This document shows positions 53,905-63,903 of a stretch of DNA of 64,000 nucleotides, piece by piece. The stretch covers positions 1 through 64,000 of the forward strand of contig NOXC01000003.1 of the NCBI GenBank assembly GCA_003265435.1. The letters run 5' to 3'. Below the pieces are notes generated by a model. It was given only the letters and a program-made list of their open reading frames with translations, searched no databases and had not been told where the DNA came from. This stretch comes from Cellvibrionaceae bacterium AOL6 (GTDB taxonomy: Bacteria; Pseudomonadota; Gammaproteobacteria; Pseudomonadales; Cellvibrionaceae). The position numbers were made by a program, and so were the translations under genes. Every line of letters starts with the position of its first letter. The stretch's first letter is position 1.

Positions 53905-53949
53905 AACAGTGTATGACTCGCATCGACGAGCCACCCACCTGAATCCTAC

Positions 53950-54687
53950 TTACTCAGCGTCGCCTTCGGCCGCTGGAGTCTGATCCACAATTTCAAGCAA
54001 TTCCAACTCAAACACTAGCGTGGAGTTAGGTGGAATACCCTGAGTACCGCGCTCGCCGTAAGCCAGATCGGCAGGGATGTACAACTCCCACTTACTGCCC
54101 ACAGGCATGATTTGCAGGGCTTCGACCCAACCTGGAATCAGGTTGCTGACGCCGAAGGTTGCCGGCTGACCACGCTTATAAGAAGAGTCGAACTCTGTAC
54201 CGTCGAGCAAGGTGCCTTTGTAATGCGCTACCACCTGATCTTCCGCTGTCGGAACTGCACCGTCGCCTTCTGTGATCACTTTATACGCCAAGCCACTCTC
54301 GGTGACCGTCACGCCCTCTTCCTGAGCTTTCTCTGCCAAAAAGGCTTCGCCGGCAGCAAGGTTTTCTTCTGACGCTTTCTGCATCGCGCGCATGGCAATT
54401 TCACGCTGCATCGTCTGGAAGGTCTGCATGGTTGCACGCATCTCGTCATCGCTGAGGCGAGGTTCAGCACCGGCCTTCACGTCGTCGACGGCCGCCGAAA
54501 ATGCAGCTGTATCAAAATCGAACTCATCCACATGCACGTTTTCAGCGACGCTGATGCCAATGGTATAAGACACTTTTTTCTCGAGCGTATCGAGAACCAC
54601 CTCTTCGCTCACTTCTTCCGTGCTGTCATTACAACCGAGGAGCGCCACCATGGACAATGCCCCCGCGGTCAGGAATATCTTATTCAT
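53950..54687 (-). CDS. fkpA: FKBP-type peptidyl-prolyl isomerase lipoprotein (FkpA/Mip-like)
   Basis: Envelope folding catalyst of 245 residues. The lipobox VALLGC (C19) makes it a lipoprotein. An N-terminal dimerisation helix region (about 30-120: KVSYTIGISVAENV and long helix) is followed by an FKBP domain (about 130-235) with VVAHYKGTLLDGTEFDSSYKRGQPATF, IPGWVEALQIMPVGSKW and YGERGTQGIPPNSTLVFELELLEI. Expressed alone. Confidence 0.93.
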   Translation of the reverse strand: MNKIFLTAGALSMVALLGCNDSTEEVSEEVVLDTLEKKVSYTIGISVAENVHVDEFDFDTAAFSAAVDDVKAGAEPRLSDDEMRATMQTFQTMQREIAMRAMQKASEENLAAGEAFLAEKAQEEGVTVTESGLAYKVITEGDGAVPTAEDQVVAHYKGTLLDGTEFDSSYKRGQPATFGVSNLIPGWVEALQIMPVGSKWELYIPADLAYGERGTQGIPPNSTLVFELELLEIVDQTPAAEGDAE

Positions 54688-54730
54688 AGTTCTAACCTGT
54701 CATGTGTTCTTGGGTGTTTAAGTGCGGGCC

Positions 54731-54759
54731 AGTATAACGAAGGCCTCCGACGCTGAATA
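54731..54759 (-). promoter_or_regulatory. Candidate promoter of the FKBP gene
   Basis: Minus-strand TATACT -10 box, 17 bp after a weak TATTCA, about 45 bp upstream of the FKBP ATG. The -10 is good, the -35 poor. Confidence 0.35.
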
Positions 54760-54806
54760 GCGGCTGAGCCTGGGATTCCCGAATTGTTCACACTACTGCG
54801 CAATTT

Positions 54807-57140
54807 TCACGCAGATCGCGACCAAAAACGCTGAATTTCATGCTTTAGCCCGGCAAGGCTGCGACAGACAATGGGTGTCCAATGATCAGGCATTAATGCC
54901 TGATACGATGCCTGCAGTAACCGGGGCTCCACAAAGACGACAATACCGCGTTCATCCGGCGCGCGGATGACTCGACCTGCGCTCTGCAACAAGCGTGTAA
55001 ACCCAGGATAACGGTACACGAAATCAAAGGCGTCCCGACCTCGCTGTTCATACAGCTCGGTCTGCGCCTTTTGCAAGGGGCCGGGTTGGGGCATGCCCGT
55101 CCCAATATTAATCACCCCATGCAGCGCATCGCCCTCAAAATCGACACCTTCTCCAAACACGCCCCCGAGAATCGCGAAACCCAGCACCGGAGCATTCCCC
55201 TGCATAAACGCATTCAGAAACTGCTGCCTTTGCTCAGGATCAGAAGCGGCCACCTGCTCTAGGACAACAGAATCCGGGTAGTGTTCACGGTAGCAGGCCA
55301 TGCAATCCTGCAAATAGGCGTAGGACGGAAAGAACACCAAGTATTTTCCAGGCCGAGAAACACACAGGGAATGAATCAGTTCAACCAGCTGTGTGAGTGA
55401 TTGCGCGCGTTTCTGCCAACGGGTGTCGACAAAATCACACAACAGCGTCAACTGGTTTTCTGCTGGAAATACAGAAGGTAAGCCATAGCAAAACGCTGTC
55501 TCTAATTGCAGCGCTTCCTGATAAAAATGCATCGGCCGAAGCGTCGCAGAAAAGCCCGTCCAACTGGCCGCACAGGAAAAGTAACGCGCGAGAAAATCAC
55601 CCGCGTCCAAACATTGTAATTTACGCACCACGCCGTCGTCTTTTTCCATCACATCAAGGTGACTTCGGTCACTGCGCAGTGCGGCGATCGCAGCATAGCG
55701 AATCACCTGCTTGAGCCACTGCTGGAATGCGAGCGGAAATGACGAGGGCAACGGCGCAAGCACATCGTGACTGTCTTCCAACCAGGCACTCAGACACTCG
55801 GCGCAGAGCTGGGCGAGGCGCCCCGTACTCTGCTCGGTTTCCAAGGCCTTGAGCAAACGCTTCGCCACGCGGCGTGTTTTTGTCAGCCCCTTTTTCGGCG
55901 ACGTTGCCAATACGGTTCGTAACAAATCCACCTGCAACTCAGCACTGAACATCTGCCGACCGCGTTCCGGTAAATTATGAACTTCATCGATCAGCGCAAT
56001 GCGCCTGTCAGCGCCTTTGTCGAACAGGGGCAAGTGCACTAGAGGATCAAACACATAGTTCACATCGGCAACCACAAGCGGAGTCCATGGAAGCATTTGC
56101 AAGGCGAGCTCGAACGGACAAAGCTGATGCGCTTCGGCAACCGCTTCAACAGCGGCTTTATCGAGACAGGCCAAGTTCAGGCAATCGCGCCGCGCTGCAG
56201 GCAGCCTGTCAAAAAAACCCAGTGCCCGTACGCAACGCCCTTGAATATCTTCACAGGCCATACGCGTTTCAGTGTGTTCAGATCGGCACGGACAGGCACT
56301 GTCTTTTGCGCTGAGCTGCAGCCAGTCCAGCTCACATTGATTGGCCGCGAATTGCGCGATCGCTCGTCGCGCATTGGATTGCGCCGACCCCTTTACCGTT
56401 AAATAAAGACATTGATCACTCTCGCCTTCCCCAAACGCTTTTATTGCAGGAAAGAGTGCGCTGAGGGTTTTGCCACTTCCTGTCGGCGCCTCAAACAATA
56501 CGGACTCACGAGCCTTCATGTGCACATACAGTTGGCGCGCGAGTTCCAGCTGCCCTGGTCGTGGAGGGTCGTAAGGAAAGCGCAGAGAATGCGCAAGCGC
56601 TCTCTGCATCTGCTGCCGCGCGTGCCATGCCGCCCACCATTCGACATAGATACCCAACCACTCGAGCACTCGAGCGTGCACCGCATCATGGTCCCAGGGA
56701 ATCTCTTCAGAAAATTCCGTATCGTCACTCAGATTGAGCCAGGTCTGGCGCATACGCAGCGCTCGACCCGGCACTTCGGCCTGCACCATCCAGGCGTAGA
56801 CCGTCAACTGAGCTCGGTGCAGCGCCCGAACGCTTTCAGGCAGATACGACGGTGCGACCAATGTCGTTTTTATTTCTTCAACAATGAGCTCTGGCTCGCG
56901 CTGCAAGGCATCGACCCGCCCCCGTACGGTCACATCCCAACCCTGAATGTCGTGCGTTCTCGTCAGCGCCACTTCGGTTTGCCAATGCGCTGATTTCTTT
57001 TCCTGCAACTGTTGGTGGCCGCGGATTCCCTCCAGTGCGCTCGGTCCTACTACGGATTCCGAAAACAGGTCCCCACCTCGAGCACTAAAGGTAATTAAGT
57101 CGCCAACACTGACTTGCAGCGCGGGTCGCTCGCCCGTCAT
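54807..57140 (-). CDS. DinG/XPD-type DNA helicase with N-terminal Cas4-like nuclease domain
   Basis: Superfamily-2 helicase of 777 residues. The N-terminus (about 1-180) carries a PD-(D/E)XK-type nuclease signature: GRVD77 then E89-I-K91 (Cas4/RecB-like). Residues about 190-777 hold the helicase: Walker A APTGSGKT (218-225), an Fe-S-type cysteine set between C283 and C341 (ending in CPFE), DEVH at 385-388, and C-terminal GGVFGEGVDFEGD and QSAGRVIR motifs. Start ATG 57140 overlaps the FAN1 stop (ATGA). It belongs with fan1; in-frame residues upstream would lie inside fan1. Confidence 0.9.
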   Translation of the reverse strand: MTGERPALQVSVGDLITFSARGGDLFSESVVGPSALEGIRGHQQLQEKKSAHWQTEVALTRTHDIQGWDVTVRGRVDALQREPELIVEEIKTTLVAPSYLPESVRALHRAQLTVYAWMVQAEVPGRALRMRQTWLNLSDDTEFSEEIPWDHDAVHARVLEWLGIYVEWWAAWHARQQMQRALAHSLRFPYDPPRPGQLELARQLYVHMKARESVLFEAPTGSGKTLSALFPAIKAFGEGESDQCLYLTVKGSAQSNARRAIAQFAANQCELDWLQLSAKDSACPCRSEHTETRMACEDIQGRCVRALGFFDRLPAARRDCLNLACLDKAAVEAVAEAHQLCPFELALQMLPWTPLVVADVNYVFDPLVHLPLFDKGADRRIALIDEVHNLPERGRQMFSAELQVDLLRTVLATSPKKGLTKTRRVAKRLLKALETEQSTGRLAQLCAECLSAWLEDSHDVLAPLPSSFPLAFQQWLKQVIRYAAIAALRSDRSHLDVMEKDDGVVRKLQCLDAGDFLARYFSCAASWTGFSATLRPMHFYQEALQLETAFCYGLPSVFPAENQLTLLCDFVDTRWQKRAQSLTQLVELIHSLCVSRPGKYLVFFPSYAYLQDCMACYREHYPDSVVLEQVAASDPEQRQQFLNAFMQGNAPVLGFAILGGVFGEGVDFEGDALHGVINIGTGMPQPGPLQKAQTELYEQRGRDAFDFVYRYPGFTRLLQSAGRVIRAPDERGIVVFVEPRLLQASYQALMPDHWTPIVCRSLAGLKHEIQRFWSRSA

Positions 57141-58789
57141 GCCACCGACCCCGCGTTCCACTTCACGTGGAGTACGGAGGCCGGAATGCCACTTTCAGAG
57201 AAATACCGAAGCCAACGGCGTTGGTTCGGCTGCAGGGTATCGCCAGGCCCCTTCACTTCAATCAGCTCTACACCGCCTGTCGCCGGAAAAAACACCAAAT
57301 CAGGAAAGCCCGAGCGATGCTGCTTCGGGTCTCGCCATATTCGACTGAAAATGCGTTGCCATTGAGCAAAGCTCAAGCGCTGCAGCGCCAAGGTCACCGC
57401 CTCTTCCGGCGGCAAGCTGCCATAAAAGAAGGGATTGGCCACCTCCGCGCAGGCGCGCATCTGCTCATACAATGCGTCGGGGTCCTTCAAGCGCTGCTCA
57501 AACATGGCTTCTGCTTCAAGGCAAACATCACGACGCCTCTCTAAGAAATCGGGTTCATACAGATCATGTGGTCGTCGTTGGAAAGGGTGAGTGAATGCGC
57601 CCGAAACAGGGGTAAACAACACATCCCAATACAAGGTCAGAAACACCAGGCTAAAAAGCCGATTCTCGACAAAAAAGCAGGGCTCGCCGTCACGACACAA
57701 CCAACGTGCGGCCGTCTCTTCGACGGACTCGTCGGGCCTTTGGTCGAGTAAGATGGTGTTTTTCTTCGGGGAAAAAAGCGGCTTTGAAGGAAAATCCAGG
57801 TCACTTTTTTTGGCGAGGCGCGCACCAAAGCCATGAACGAACTCTTCGTCGAGCACACTCGGCGAACACGCCAGTATACGTCGGCATAGTGCCAGTGCAT
57901 CGGCGTAGCGACAATCCGTTCCCGCACGTCGAGCCAGCCTCTGCAGAGCATCATTGTTGTCACTCAGAGTATAGAGCGTGTTTGCTTCCTCCCACATACC
58001 CGCCCGCTCGCAATCGCGACCGATGTGGTAAAACAGCGAGCGCCAGCGCCGCTGAAGTTCCGGCATCGCCATACAGTGCGCCAAGACCTCAGTGCGCTCG
58101 CCTAAGCATGCAACGGCATTCGCCAAATCGCCCTCGAGGCATTGCTGCCGAGTACGATAATATAAGAGATGGGCATCAATCTGAGCGCGCTGTTCGAACA
58201 TGCGCCACTTGGTATCCAGAGAATAATCGGCGTAGCGGTTTATGCCGAGATCCCGCAACACAAACTCACTCAAGTCTTGAGAAAGCGTCCCAAAAAACAG
58301 CAGTAGAAAAGTGTCGAGGTAGTCGGCACCCGACACTTGCACGATGGGAAAGGCACGACAAACCTGTTCTGCCCAATCAGGACTTCCCGTCTGTAAACGC
58401 TCGACGAGAGAATGCCGTTTCAGCGCGGCCGATACGCCGCCTTCAATCAAGGTAGCCAATTCAGCGCGAGTCAGCAGATTTAGTAGCGTATCGCCCGTCT
58501 CAGGCCTTGCTGGTGCAGCCAGGTTTGACGCGAACAGTTCCAGCATTGCACTGCGCTTGTCCGCAATATCGTCGTACTTCAGTTTGTCTTCGCGAAATAG
58601 CCAGCCACGCCGCATAACCATGCGAACGTAGAGCTTTTGAGCATCAACCGACAACGCCTTGAACTCGCTTACGTAGCGCTGCTCAGCCTCATTCAGCAGA
58701 TCCGCATACCGGGAGGCAACATGCCGAAGAAGCACCAGGAAATTATCGAGATAATAGTTTTTGGGAAGCGGCGCTAGCATGGCGGTCAT
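57137..58789 (-). CDS. fan1: FAN1-type VRR-NUC nuclease
   Basis: Structure-specific 5' flap endonuclease of the FAN1 family, linked to interstrand crosslink repair in eukaryotes and bacteria. It has 550 residues, with an N-terminal region (about 1-100, YYLDNFLVLLRHVASRYADLL...), a TPR-like helical middle (about 220-370) and the C-terminal VRR-NUC domain with P496-D497, E511 and K513 (GFPDLVFF...LIEVKGPGD). The catalytic residues are intact. It overlaps the downstream helicase by 4 bp. Confidence 0.9.
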   Translation of the reverse strand: MTAMLAPLPKNYYLDNFLVLLRHVASRYADLLNEAEQRYVSEFKALSVDAQKLYVRMVMRRGWLFREDKLKYDDIADKRSAMLELFASNLAAPARPETGDTLLNLLTRAELATLIEGGVSAALKRHSLVERLQTGSPDWAEQVCRAFPIVQVSGADYLDTFLLLFFGTLSQDLSEFVLRDLGINRYADYSLDTKWRMFEQRAQIDAHLLYYRTRQQCLEGDLANAVACLGERTEVLAHCMAMPELQRRWRSLFYHIGRDCERAGMWEEANTLYTLSDNNDALQRLARRAGTDCRYADALALCRRILACSPSVLDEEFVHGFGARLAKKSDLDFPSKPLFSPKKNTILLDQRPDESVEETAARWLCRDGEPCFFVENRLFSLVFLTLYWDVLFTPVSGAFTHPFQRRPHDLYEPDFLERRRDVCLEAEAMFEQRLKDPDALYEQMRACAEVANPFFYGSLPPEEAVTLALQRLSFAQWQRIFSRIWRDPKQHRSGFPDLVFFPATGGVELIEVKGPGDTLQPNQRRWLRYFSESGIPASVLHVKWNAGSVA

Positions 58790-58832
58790 CAGGTCAGGCT
58801 TGGATGACTCAGTGTATCAAAACCCTGGCAAC

Positions 58833-61643
58833 TCACCCATGCGCTTCGATGTAAGCGTAAAAATCTGGCGCGATGCGCTCGAACTCTTTGCGTAACACGC
58901 CGGCGAGCTGCTCGCGCATTTCTTGCTCGAGTTCAGGATTGGCGCAGCCCTGTTCAGCTCGGAGAGCACACAAACGGACGCGCTCTGCGTTGATGTTTGC
59001 AGCGACCCCCTTGATTGAGTGCGCCGCGATCTTCGCCGTTTCCAAATCGCCACTCGCCAATCCGTGCTCCAGGCGAATTAACTCCTCGGGAATATCTTCC
59101 ACCACACGCTGAAGAATTTTAGATAAGCGAGCGGGTTTATTTCTAAACCGAGACAAAGCCGCCTGCTGATCCCAGTCGTCCGGGTCTTCGTGCGCAGCTT
59201 CGACCACAGTAGCCGCTGCCGGAGGTTCCGCACCCGCCCTTGCCATGCTGCGCGAGCTGGTATCGCTGCGTAGCCAACGCTGTAAAACTTGAGACAACAT
59301 CTGAAAATCGAGCGGCTTACTGAGATAGGCCGTCATCCCCGCATCGAGACAGCGTTCACGGTCGCCTTCCATTGCATTGGCCGTCAAAGCAACAATGGGG
59401 GCGCGACGATACTCTTCTCCCGCCTCCCCACGTCGTACAAGTTGCGTACATTCGAAGCCGTCCATCTCAGGCATCTGACAATCCATCAATATCAAATGAA
59501 AGCGCTGCTGATGTCGGCTGGCATAGAGCACCTTGATGGCTTCCACTCCATTTTCTGCGACCTCAACATCGCAGTGGAGGTCTTCAAGCATTCCCAGTGC
59601 CACCTCCTGATTGATGGGGTTATCCTCGACGAGGAGAATACGGAAGCGTTGTTCGCGATGCTGCCATAGTGCATGAGGCGTGGCTTTACGCCCCTGCCTG
59701 TCGAGTACGCTGTCGACTTTACGGACCCCTGCGGCCAGCTCAACCACGTTGAGTAAATCCATCTTCGTTGCCGGCAAAGGAAAACTGAAAAGGACCTGCC
59801 CGAAAACATCTTCAATCATGGAGTGCGACTGGCTAATGCCTCGCATGACAATCACTTCGAGATCGGCCAGCTTGAGCTCGGCGCGAAGACGCTCCGTCAG
59901 CTGACGGGAGATATTTGCAGTGCAGCGAAAGTCGATACATATTACGACGCGCTTGCCGTCAAAATCGCCATTCGCGATCAGATCGACACCCCCATTCAGG
60001 GAGACTTCCGTAAGTACATTCAGCTGCCAGCGCCGAAGCTGAGTACAAATGACTTCCGCGACGGGCACGGAGGGCGTGATTAAAAAGAATTGAAGCTGAG
60101 CAAGTGCACCACCCGGAACGACGGTTCTTGCCTGTGGACTGACTCCGAGCACCAACTTAATTTGAAACTCACTGCCTTGGCCTAATTGGCTTAGGACGGA
60201 AATATTTCCGCCCATTTGCCGGCAAAGGTGCTTGCAAATCGCGAGTCCTAAACCTGTGCCGCCATATTTTCGTGTAGTCGACGCATCTTCCTGGGTAAAC
60301 GACTCAAACAGTGCGTCTAGCTTAGACGGCGCGATACCAATACCGCTATCTTTTATCGTCGCGGTAAGCATATAGCCTTCTTCAGCCACACCCACTTCCG
60401 CACTGATCTTCACATAGCCTTTCTCAGTGAATTTAATGGCATTGCCAATCAAGTTCGTGAATATCTGTCTGATCCGTACCGGATCGCCAACAAAGTGGCT
60501 TTTGTGGATACCGCTGACATCAAGCACGAGATCAATTTGCTTTTCCTCTGCCCGAATCGCCATGGACTCACTCAGCTCCCCGAGCATCGAACACAGGTCA
60601 AAATCGACGTGTTCAAGTTCGAGCTTTCCTGCCTCAATTTTAGAGAAATCGAGAATGTCATTGATCAGGGTCAGCAGCGAGTCTGCGCTGCTTCTGGCGA
60701 GGTCGAGTCGGTGCACCTGCTCTTGATCCAGCTGGGTTTTCTCCAACAGGCTGAGCATACCCAATACGCCGTTCATCGGTGTGCGTATCTCGTGACTCAT
60801 ACTGGCTAAAAATTCGGACTTTGCTTTATTCGCAGCATCGGCATCGACCTTCGCCTTCTGCAGCTCTTCCGTTTTCAATCGCAAGGATTCCAATCTCGCA
60901 CGATTACTTAATGACAGTTGGTTGTACGATTGGGCTAGAAGTGAAATTTCATCTTCACCACGATACCGCACTATACCGCAGACCCGATTTTTCTTCTGAT
61001 TAAAGATCTCATCAGAGATATTTTTAATCGGACGAAGCACCACTCGCTTCAGCACAAAAAACTGTAAAAATACGATAATTAATAGTGCAATAGAAAAGAG
61101 CGACACCAACTGCAATAGTCTAAGATGAACTTCATGCAGTATCCGCTTCTGAGACACTTCGATCATCACGACAAATGGGCGCAATCGGTTTAACTCCGCA
61201 TCCATCACAGCGATTGAACGAATCTGGTAATAAGTGCCATCGTGCACATGCGCCAACTCTTTTTTCTCTCCCGAGAGCGCCAAGTGAAGCGGCACTTGTT
61301 CTTCCGGGCTCAGTGCGTCATTGAACTGCTGACCAATAAAATTTGGCATCGACGACACATATAGCACCTGCGTACCAGGATCAATAACATGAATGGCTTT
61401 AAGGTCTTCCTGCGCAACCAGACTGTAAATGGCCCGGCGTAAATTGACCTGTTGCGCATCCGAATCCGCGACGATCAGTAGAGATTCAAAGGCTTGGCTC
61501 GCCGCCATGTCGCTGAAGCGGTCGGCTTTTTTTTTCACATTCATCAGCTCGACCGTCAAAAACACAACGAGAAACGCCATGCCCATCAACACCAGGGGCA
61601 TTGTCAATTTATAGCCTACGCTTTGCCGCAATCGCGCTATCAC
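58833..61643 (-). CDS. Hybrid sensor histidine kinase with receiver and HPt domains
   Basis: Membrane kinase of 936 residues, starting at GTG 61643. Helices at about 14-33 and 178-198 bracket a periplasmic sensor (about 35-177); then HAMP (about 200-252), HisKA with H284 (SMSHEIRTP), ATPase (N401, [14 protein letters not shown]), a degenerate receiver-like domain (about 515-640) lacking the acidic pocket, a true receiver with D721 ([11 protein letters not shown]), and a C-terminal HPt with H875 (AAHSIKG). It follows the solute-binding lipoprotein gene by 18 bp, so that protein may supply its input. No response regulator with output domain is in the operon. Confidence 0.92.
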   Translation of the reverse strand: MIARLRQSVGYKLTMPLVLMGMAFLVVFLTVELMNVKKKADRFSDMAASQAFESLLIVADSDAQQVNLRRAIYSLVAQEDLKAIHVIDPGTQVLYVSSMPNFIGQQFNDALSPEEQVPLHLALSGEKKELAHVHDGTYYQIRSIAVMDAELNRLRPFVVMIEVSQKRILHEVHLRLLQLVSLFSIALLIIVFLQFFVLKRVVLRPIKNISDEIFNQKKNRVCGIVRYRGEDEISLLAQSYNQLSLSNRARLESLRLKTEELQKAKVDADAANKAKSEFLASMSHEIRTPMNGVLGMLSLLEKTQLDQEQVHRLDLARSSADSLLTLINDILDFSKIEAGKLELEHVDFDLCSMLGELSESMAIRAEEKQIDLVLDVSGIHKSHFVGDPVRIRQIFTNLIGNAIKFTEKGYVKISAEVGVAEEGYMLTATIKDSGIGIAPSKLDALFESFTQEDASTTRKYGGTGLGLAICKHLCRQMGGNISVLSQLGQGSEFQIKLVLGVSPQARTVVPGGALAQLQFFLITPSVPVAEVICTQLRRWQLNVLTEVSLNGGVDLIANGDFDGKRVVICIDFRCTANISRQLTERLRAELKLADLEVIVMRGISQSHSMIEDVFGQVLFSFPLPATKMDLLNVVELAAGVRKVDSVLDRQGRKATPHALWQHREQRFRILLVEDNPINQEVALGMLEDLHCDVEVAENGVEAIKVLYASRHQQRFHLILMDCQMPEMDGFECTQLVRRGEAGEEYRRAPIVALTANAMEGDRERCLDAGMTAYLSKPLDFQMLSQVLQRWLRSDTSSRSMARAGAEPPAAATVVEAAHEDPDDWDQQAALSRFRNKPARLSKILQRVVEDIPEELIRLEHGLASGDLETAKIAAHSIKGVAANINAERVRLCALRAEQGCANPELEQEMREQLAGVLRKEFERIAPDFYAYIEAHG

Positions 61644-61661
61644 TATCTCGTCTCTATTCGT

Positions 61662-62618
61662 TTATCGGGTTACCGCAACGTGCTTGTCAAGATTGACACA
61701 CTCGGTATTGGAGGGGCTGATAAACTTCAAAGCCAAACACGCGTCACTCAGACGCGCCTTTAGGCCTGAATCATCAGAAAATACAGAAACTTGGTCCTCG
61801 GCATTCAAGATGACGAGATCCTGCTTAATATCTGCCAGGGTTTGCTCACTGATTTCAAGATGGCGAGCCAGAATCTCACTTGCCTCTTCAGGGTGTTTCT
61901 GCTCGTAATCTAACGCTCGCTGCCACACACTATGTAGTCGGCGCCTAAAGTCCGGATACTTCCTCAATACTGCGGACTCCACCGAAACAATATCGATGAC
62001 CTCAAAGGGAATCTCTGCAGTACTGAAAATCTGCTCGATGTGATCCTGCTGCATCAGTTCTACGGAGTAAGGGGGGTAGCTCACGTAGGCATCAATCTGA
62101 CCGGATTGAAAAGCCGCTTCCGCTTCGCCAGGCTCGACATTGACCACGGTGACGTCTTCGAGGGTCAGCCGGTTTTTCTCTAATGCGCGCTTCAGCACAT
62201 AGATGCCAAGAGAGCCCGCCTCGCAGCCCACTCGCTGTCCTTTTAACGCCCTCACATCGGGAAGCGCCTTTTGCGCAACGATCACATCGCCACCGTTGCT
62301 GTAATCCGTAACCAGCAGCACACTCAATGGCCGCCCGCTCCATTGGCTTGCCTGCACTGTTTCAACAATTGTGCTGGCCAATGCATCGACGCGACCATGG
62401 ATGTAAGCGCGCTGACCATCCGCCAGTGAATCGAAGCGAACCAATTCCAGAGGCAGCTTTTCTTCTTCAAACAACCCGATTTCTTCGGCCAGATAGAAGT
62501 AGCCGTAACCCGGCCAAGGGTTGATCGCCATTTTGATTTTTTCTTCAGGCGCGCTGCAGTTAAGTAGTAGACATAAGAGTGAAAAGACCGCAAACCGAGA
62601 AAGGGGAAGTCGTTTCAT
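61662..62618 (-). CDS. Solute-binding lipoprotein (NMT1/SsuA-like), no transporter nearby
   Basis: Periplasmic binding protein fold of 318 residues from ATG 62618. A lipoprotein signal ends LLCLLLNC, so it is membrane-anchored. The body has INPWPGYGYFYLAEEIGLF, the FDSLADGQRAYIHGRVDALA and GSLGIYVLKRALEK stretches of NMT1/TauA/SsuA-type proteins. No ABC permease or ATPase is adjacent; it lies between two histidine kinase genes (ATGA overlap upstream, 18 bp gap downstream), so I infer a sensory rather than an uptake role. Ligand unknown. Confidence 0.88.
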   Translation of the reverse strand: MKRLPLSRFAVFSLLCLLLNCSAPEEKIKMAINPWPGYGYFYLAEEIGLFEEEKLPLELVRFDSLADGQRAYIHGRVDALASTIVETVQASQWSGRPLSVLLVTDYSNGGDVIVAQKALPDVRALKGQRVGCEAGSLGIYVLKRALEKNRLTLEDVTVVNVEPGEAEAAFQSGQIDAYVSYPPYSVELMQQDHIEQIFSTAEIPFEVIDIVSVESAVLRKYPDFRRRLHSVWQRALDYEQKHPEEASEILARHLEISEQTLADIKQDLVILNAEDQVSVFSDDSGLKARLSDACLALKFISPSNTECVNLDKHVAVTR

Positions 62619-63817
62619 AAACTCATCGAGGCCATCTTGAGTGAAAACTGAATACATACGCCTTGATCACTGTGCTCATGCACCCAAATTCGACCGCCTT
62701 GCAGCGCCACAAACTCTTTACACAACGCCAACCCAAGCCCAGTGCCTTGCTCTCCGGCGGTGCCAAGTGTGCTTCGCCCCATCTCTGCAAACAGACGTTC
62801 CGCAATATCTGCGCTCATCCCAACACCGTGATCCCGTACCGACACAATGACGTCATCGGCTTCCGTATGCGCTGATATATCAATGCAAGCTCCGGGATGA
62901 GAATACTTAGTCGCGTTTGCTAACAAATTCCGGAGCACGGTCTTCACCATCGCGGCGTCGGCAATAACCTGCAGGGAATCGGGAATCGTATTGTTCACAG
63001 TCAAGCATTTGCTCTCGAGCGCACTCTCTAAAAATTCAACCGCGCTATGGCAAAGGTCGGTCAGGGGCTGTTTTTCCAATTTGACGGAAGCGCTACCCAA
63101 TTCATATTGAGACCACTGCAAAAGCTCATCCAATACATGGAACACATTGACCGACGCCTGCAATATGCTTTGAGCAATTTCGGCGACGCGACTCGGGGCG
63201 AGCTTCTCTGCTTTTTGGGAAAGAATGCGCGAGAAACCGAGGATGCCGTTAAACGGGTTTCTGAGGTCATGCGCGAGGGCGGCGTACATACGCTCTTTGA
63301 TGTGTGAAAGGCGCTCCAATTTGCGGTTCTGCAGTCGAATTTCGAGCTGGCTGATCACTTGTTTGGAAAGAATACTTAAAGCACGCATCTGATCATCACT
63401 GAGCTGCTTGGCTTCGCGGTCGATGACGCACAACGTGCCTATCGCATGCCCGTCTGGCGTCTTCAAGGGCGCGCCCGCGTAGAATCGGATATCAGGTGCC
63501 CCCGCTACCAAGGGGTTGTCAGCGAAACGGACGTCATCCAACGCGTTGGCCACCTGAAACACGTCATCCTGCAGGATCGCATGTGAGCAAAACGCTATGG
63601 AACGCGAAGTCTCGCTCGCATCGAGCCCCACTTTCGATTTGAACCACTGACGTTCAGCATCCACAAGGCTAATCAGCGAAATCGGCGCTCCACAGATCGA
63701 GCTTGCCAGCTCAGTCAATTCATCGAATATCTGTTCGCCTTCAGTATCGAGTACTTCATATCGGATCAGCGCAGCCAGGCGGTCGCTTTCGTTGTCCGGA
63801 GCTGGCGCTTCAATCAT
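62615..63817 (-). CDS. Soluble GAF-domain sensor histidine kinase
   Basis: Cytoplasmic kinase of 400 residues with no membrane segment. An N-terminal GAF domain (about 20-165, with FDELTELASSICGAPISLISLVD and FYAGAPLKTPDGHAIGTLCVID) precedes HisKA with H183 (ALAHDLRNPFNGI) and an ATPase (NLLANATKYSHPG, VRDHGVGM, GTGLGLALCKEFV). First gene of the three-gene sensory operon; its stop overlaps the next ATG. No receiver domain, so it must phosphorylate a partner, possibly the hybrid kinase's receiver or HPt, or an unlinked regulator. Confidence 0.9.
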   Translation of the reverse strand: MIEAPAPDNESDRLAALIRYEVLDTEGEQIFDELTELASSICGAPISLISLVDAERQWFKSKVGLDASETSRSIAFCSHAILQDDVFQVANALDDVRFADNPLVAGAPDIRFYAGAPLKTPDGHAIGTLCVIDREAKQLSDDQMRALSILSKQVISQLEIRLQNRKLERLSHIKERMYAALAHDLRNPFNGILGFSRILSQKAEKLAPSRVAEIAQSILQASVNVFHVLDELLQWSQYELGSASVKLEKQPLTDLCHSAVEFLESALESKCLTVNNTIPDSLQVIADAAMVKTVLRNLLANATKYSHPGACIDISAHTEADDVIVSVRDHGVGMSADIAERLFAEMGRSTLGTAGEQGTGLGLALCKEFVALQGGRIWVHEHSDQGVCIQFSLKMASMSL

Positions 63818-63903
63818 GGCGCAGACCCTCTTATTGCTAAACTATAAACAGGTTAGTTCAGCTTCCAGAGGTTTGCGTTAGGAGTAGTGATTTTCGCGCC
63901 AAT

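Noticed and set aside
61662-62618. NMT1-fold lipoprotein as a thiamin-precursor uptake protein linked to the thi operon
   Set aside because: It is more than 20 kb from the thi operon, has no riboswitch and no ABC partners; the fold also serves many other ligands.
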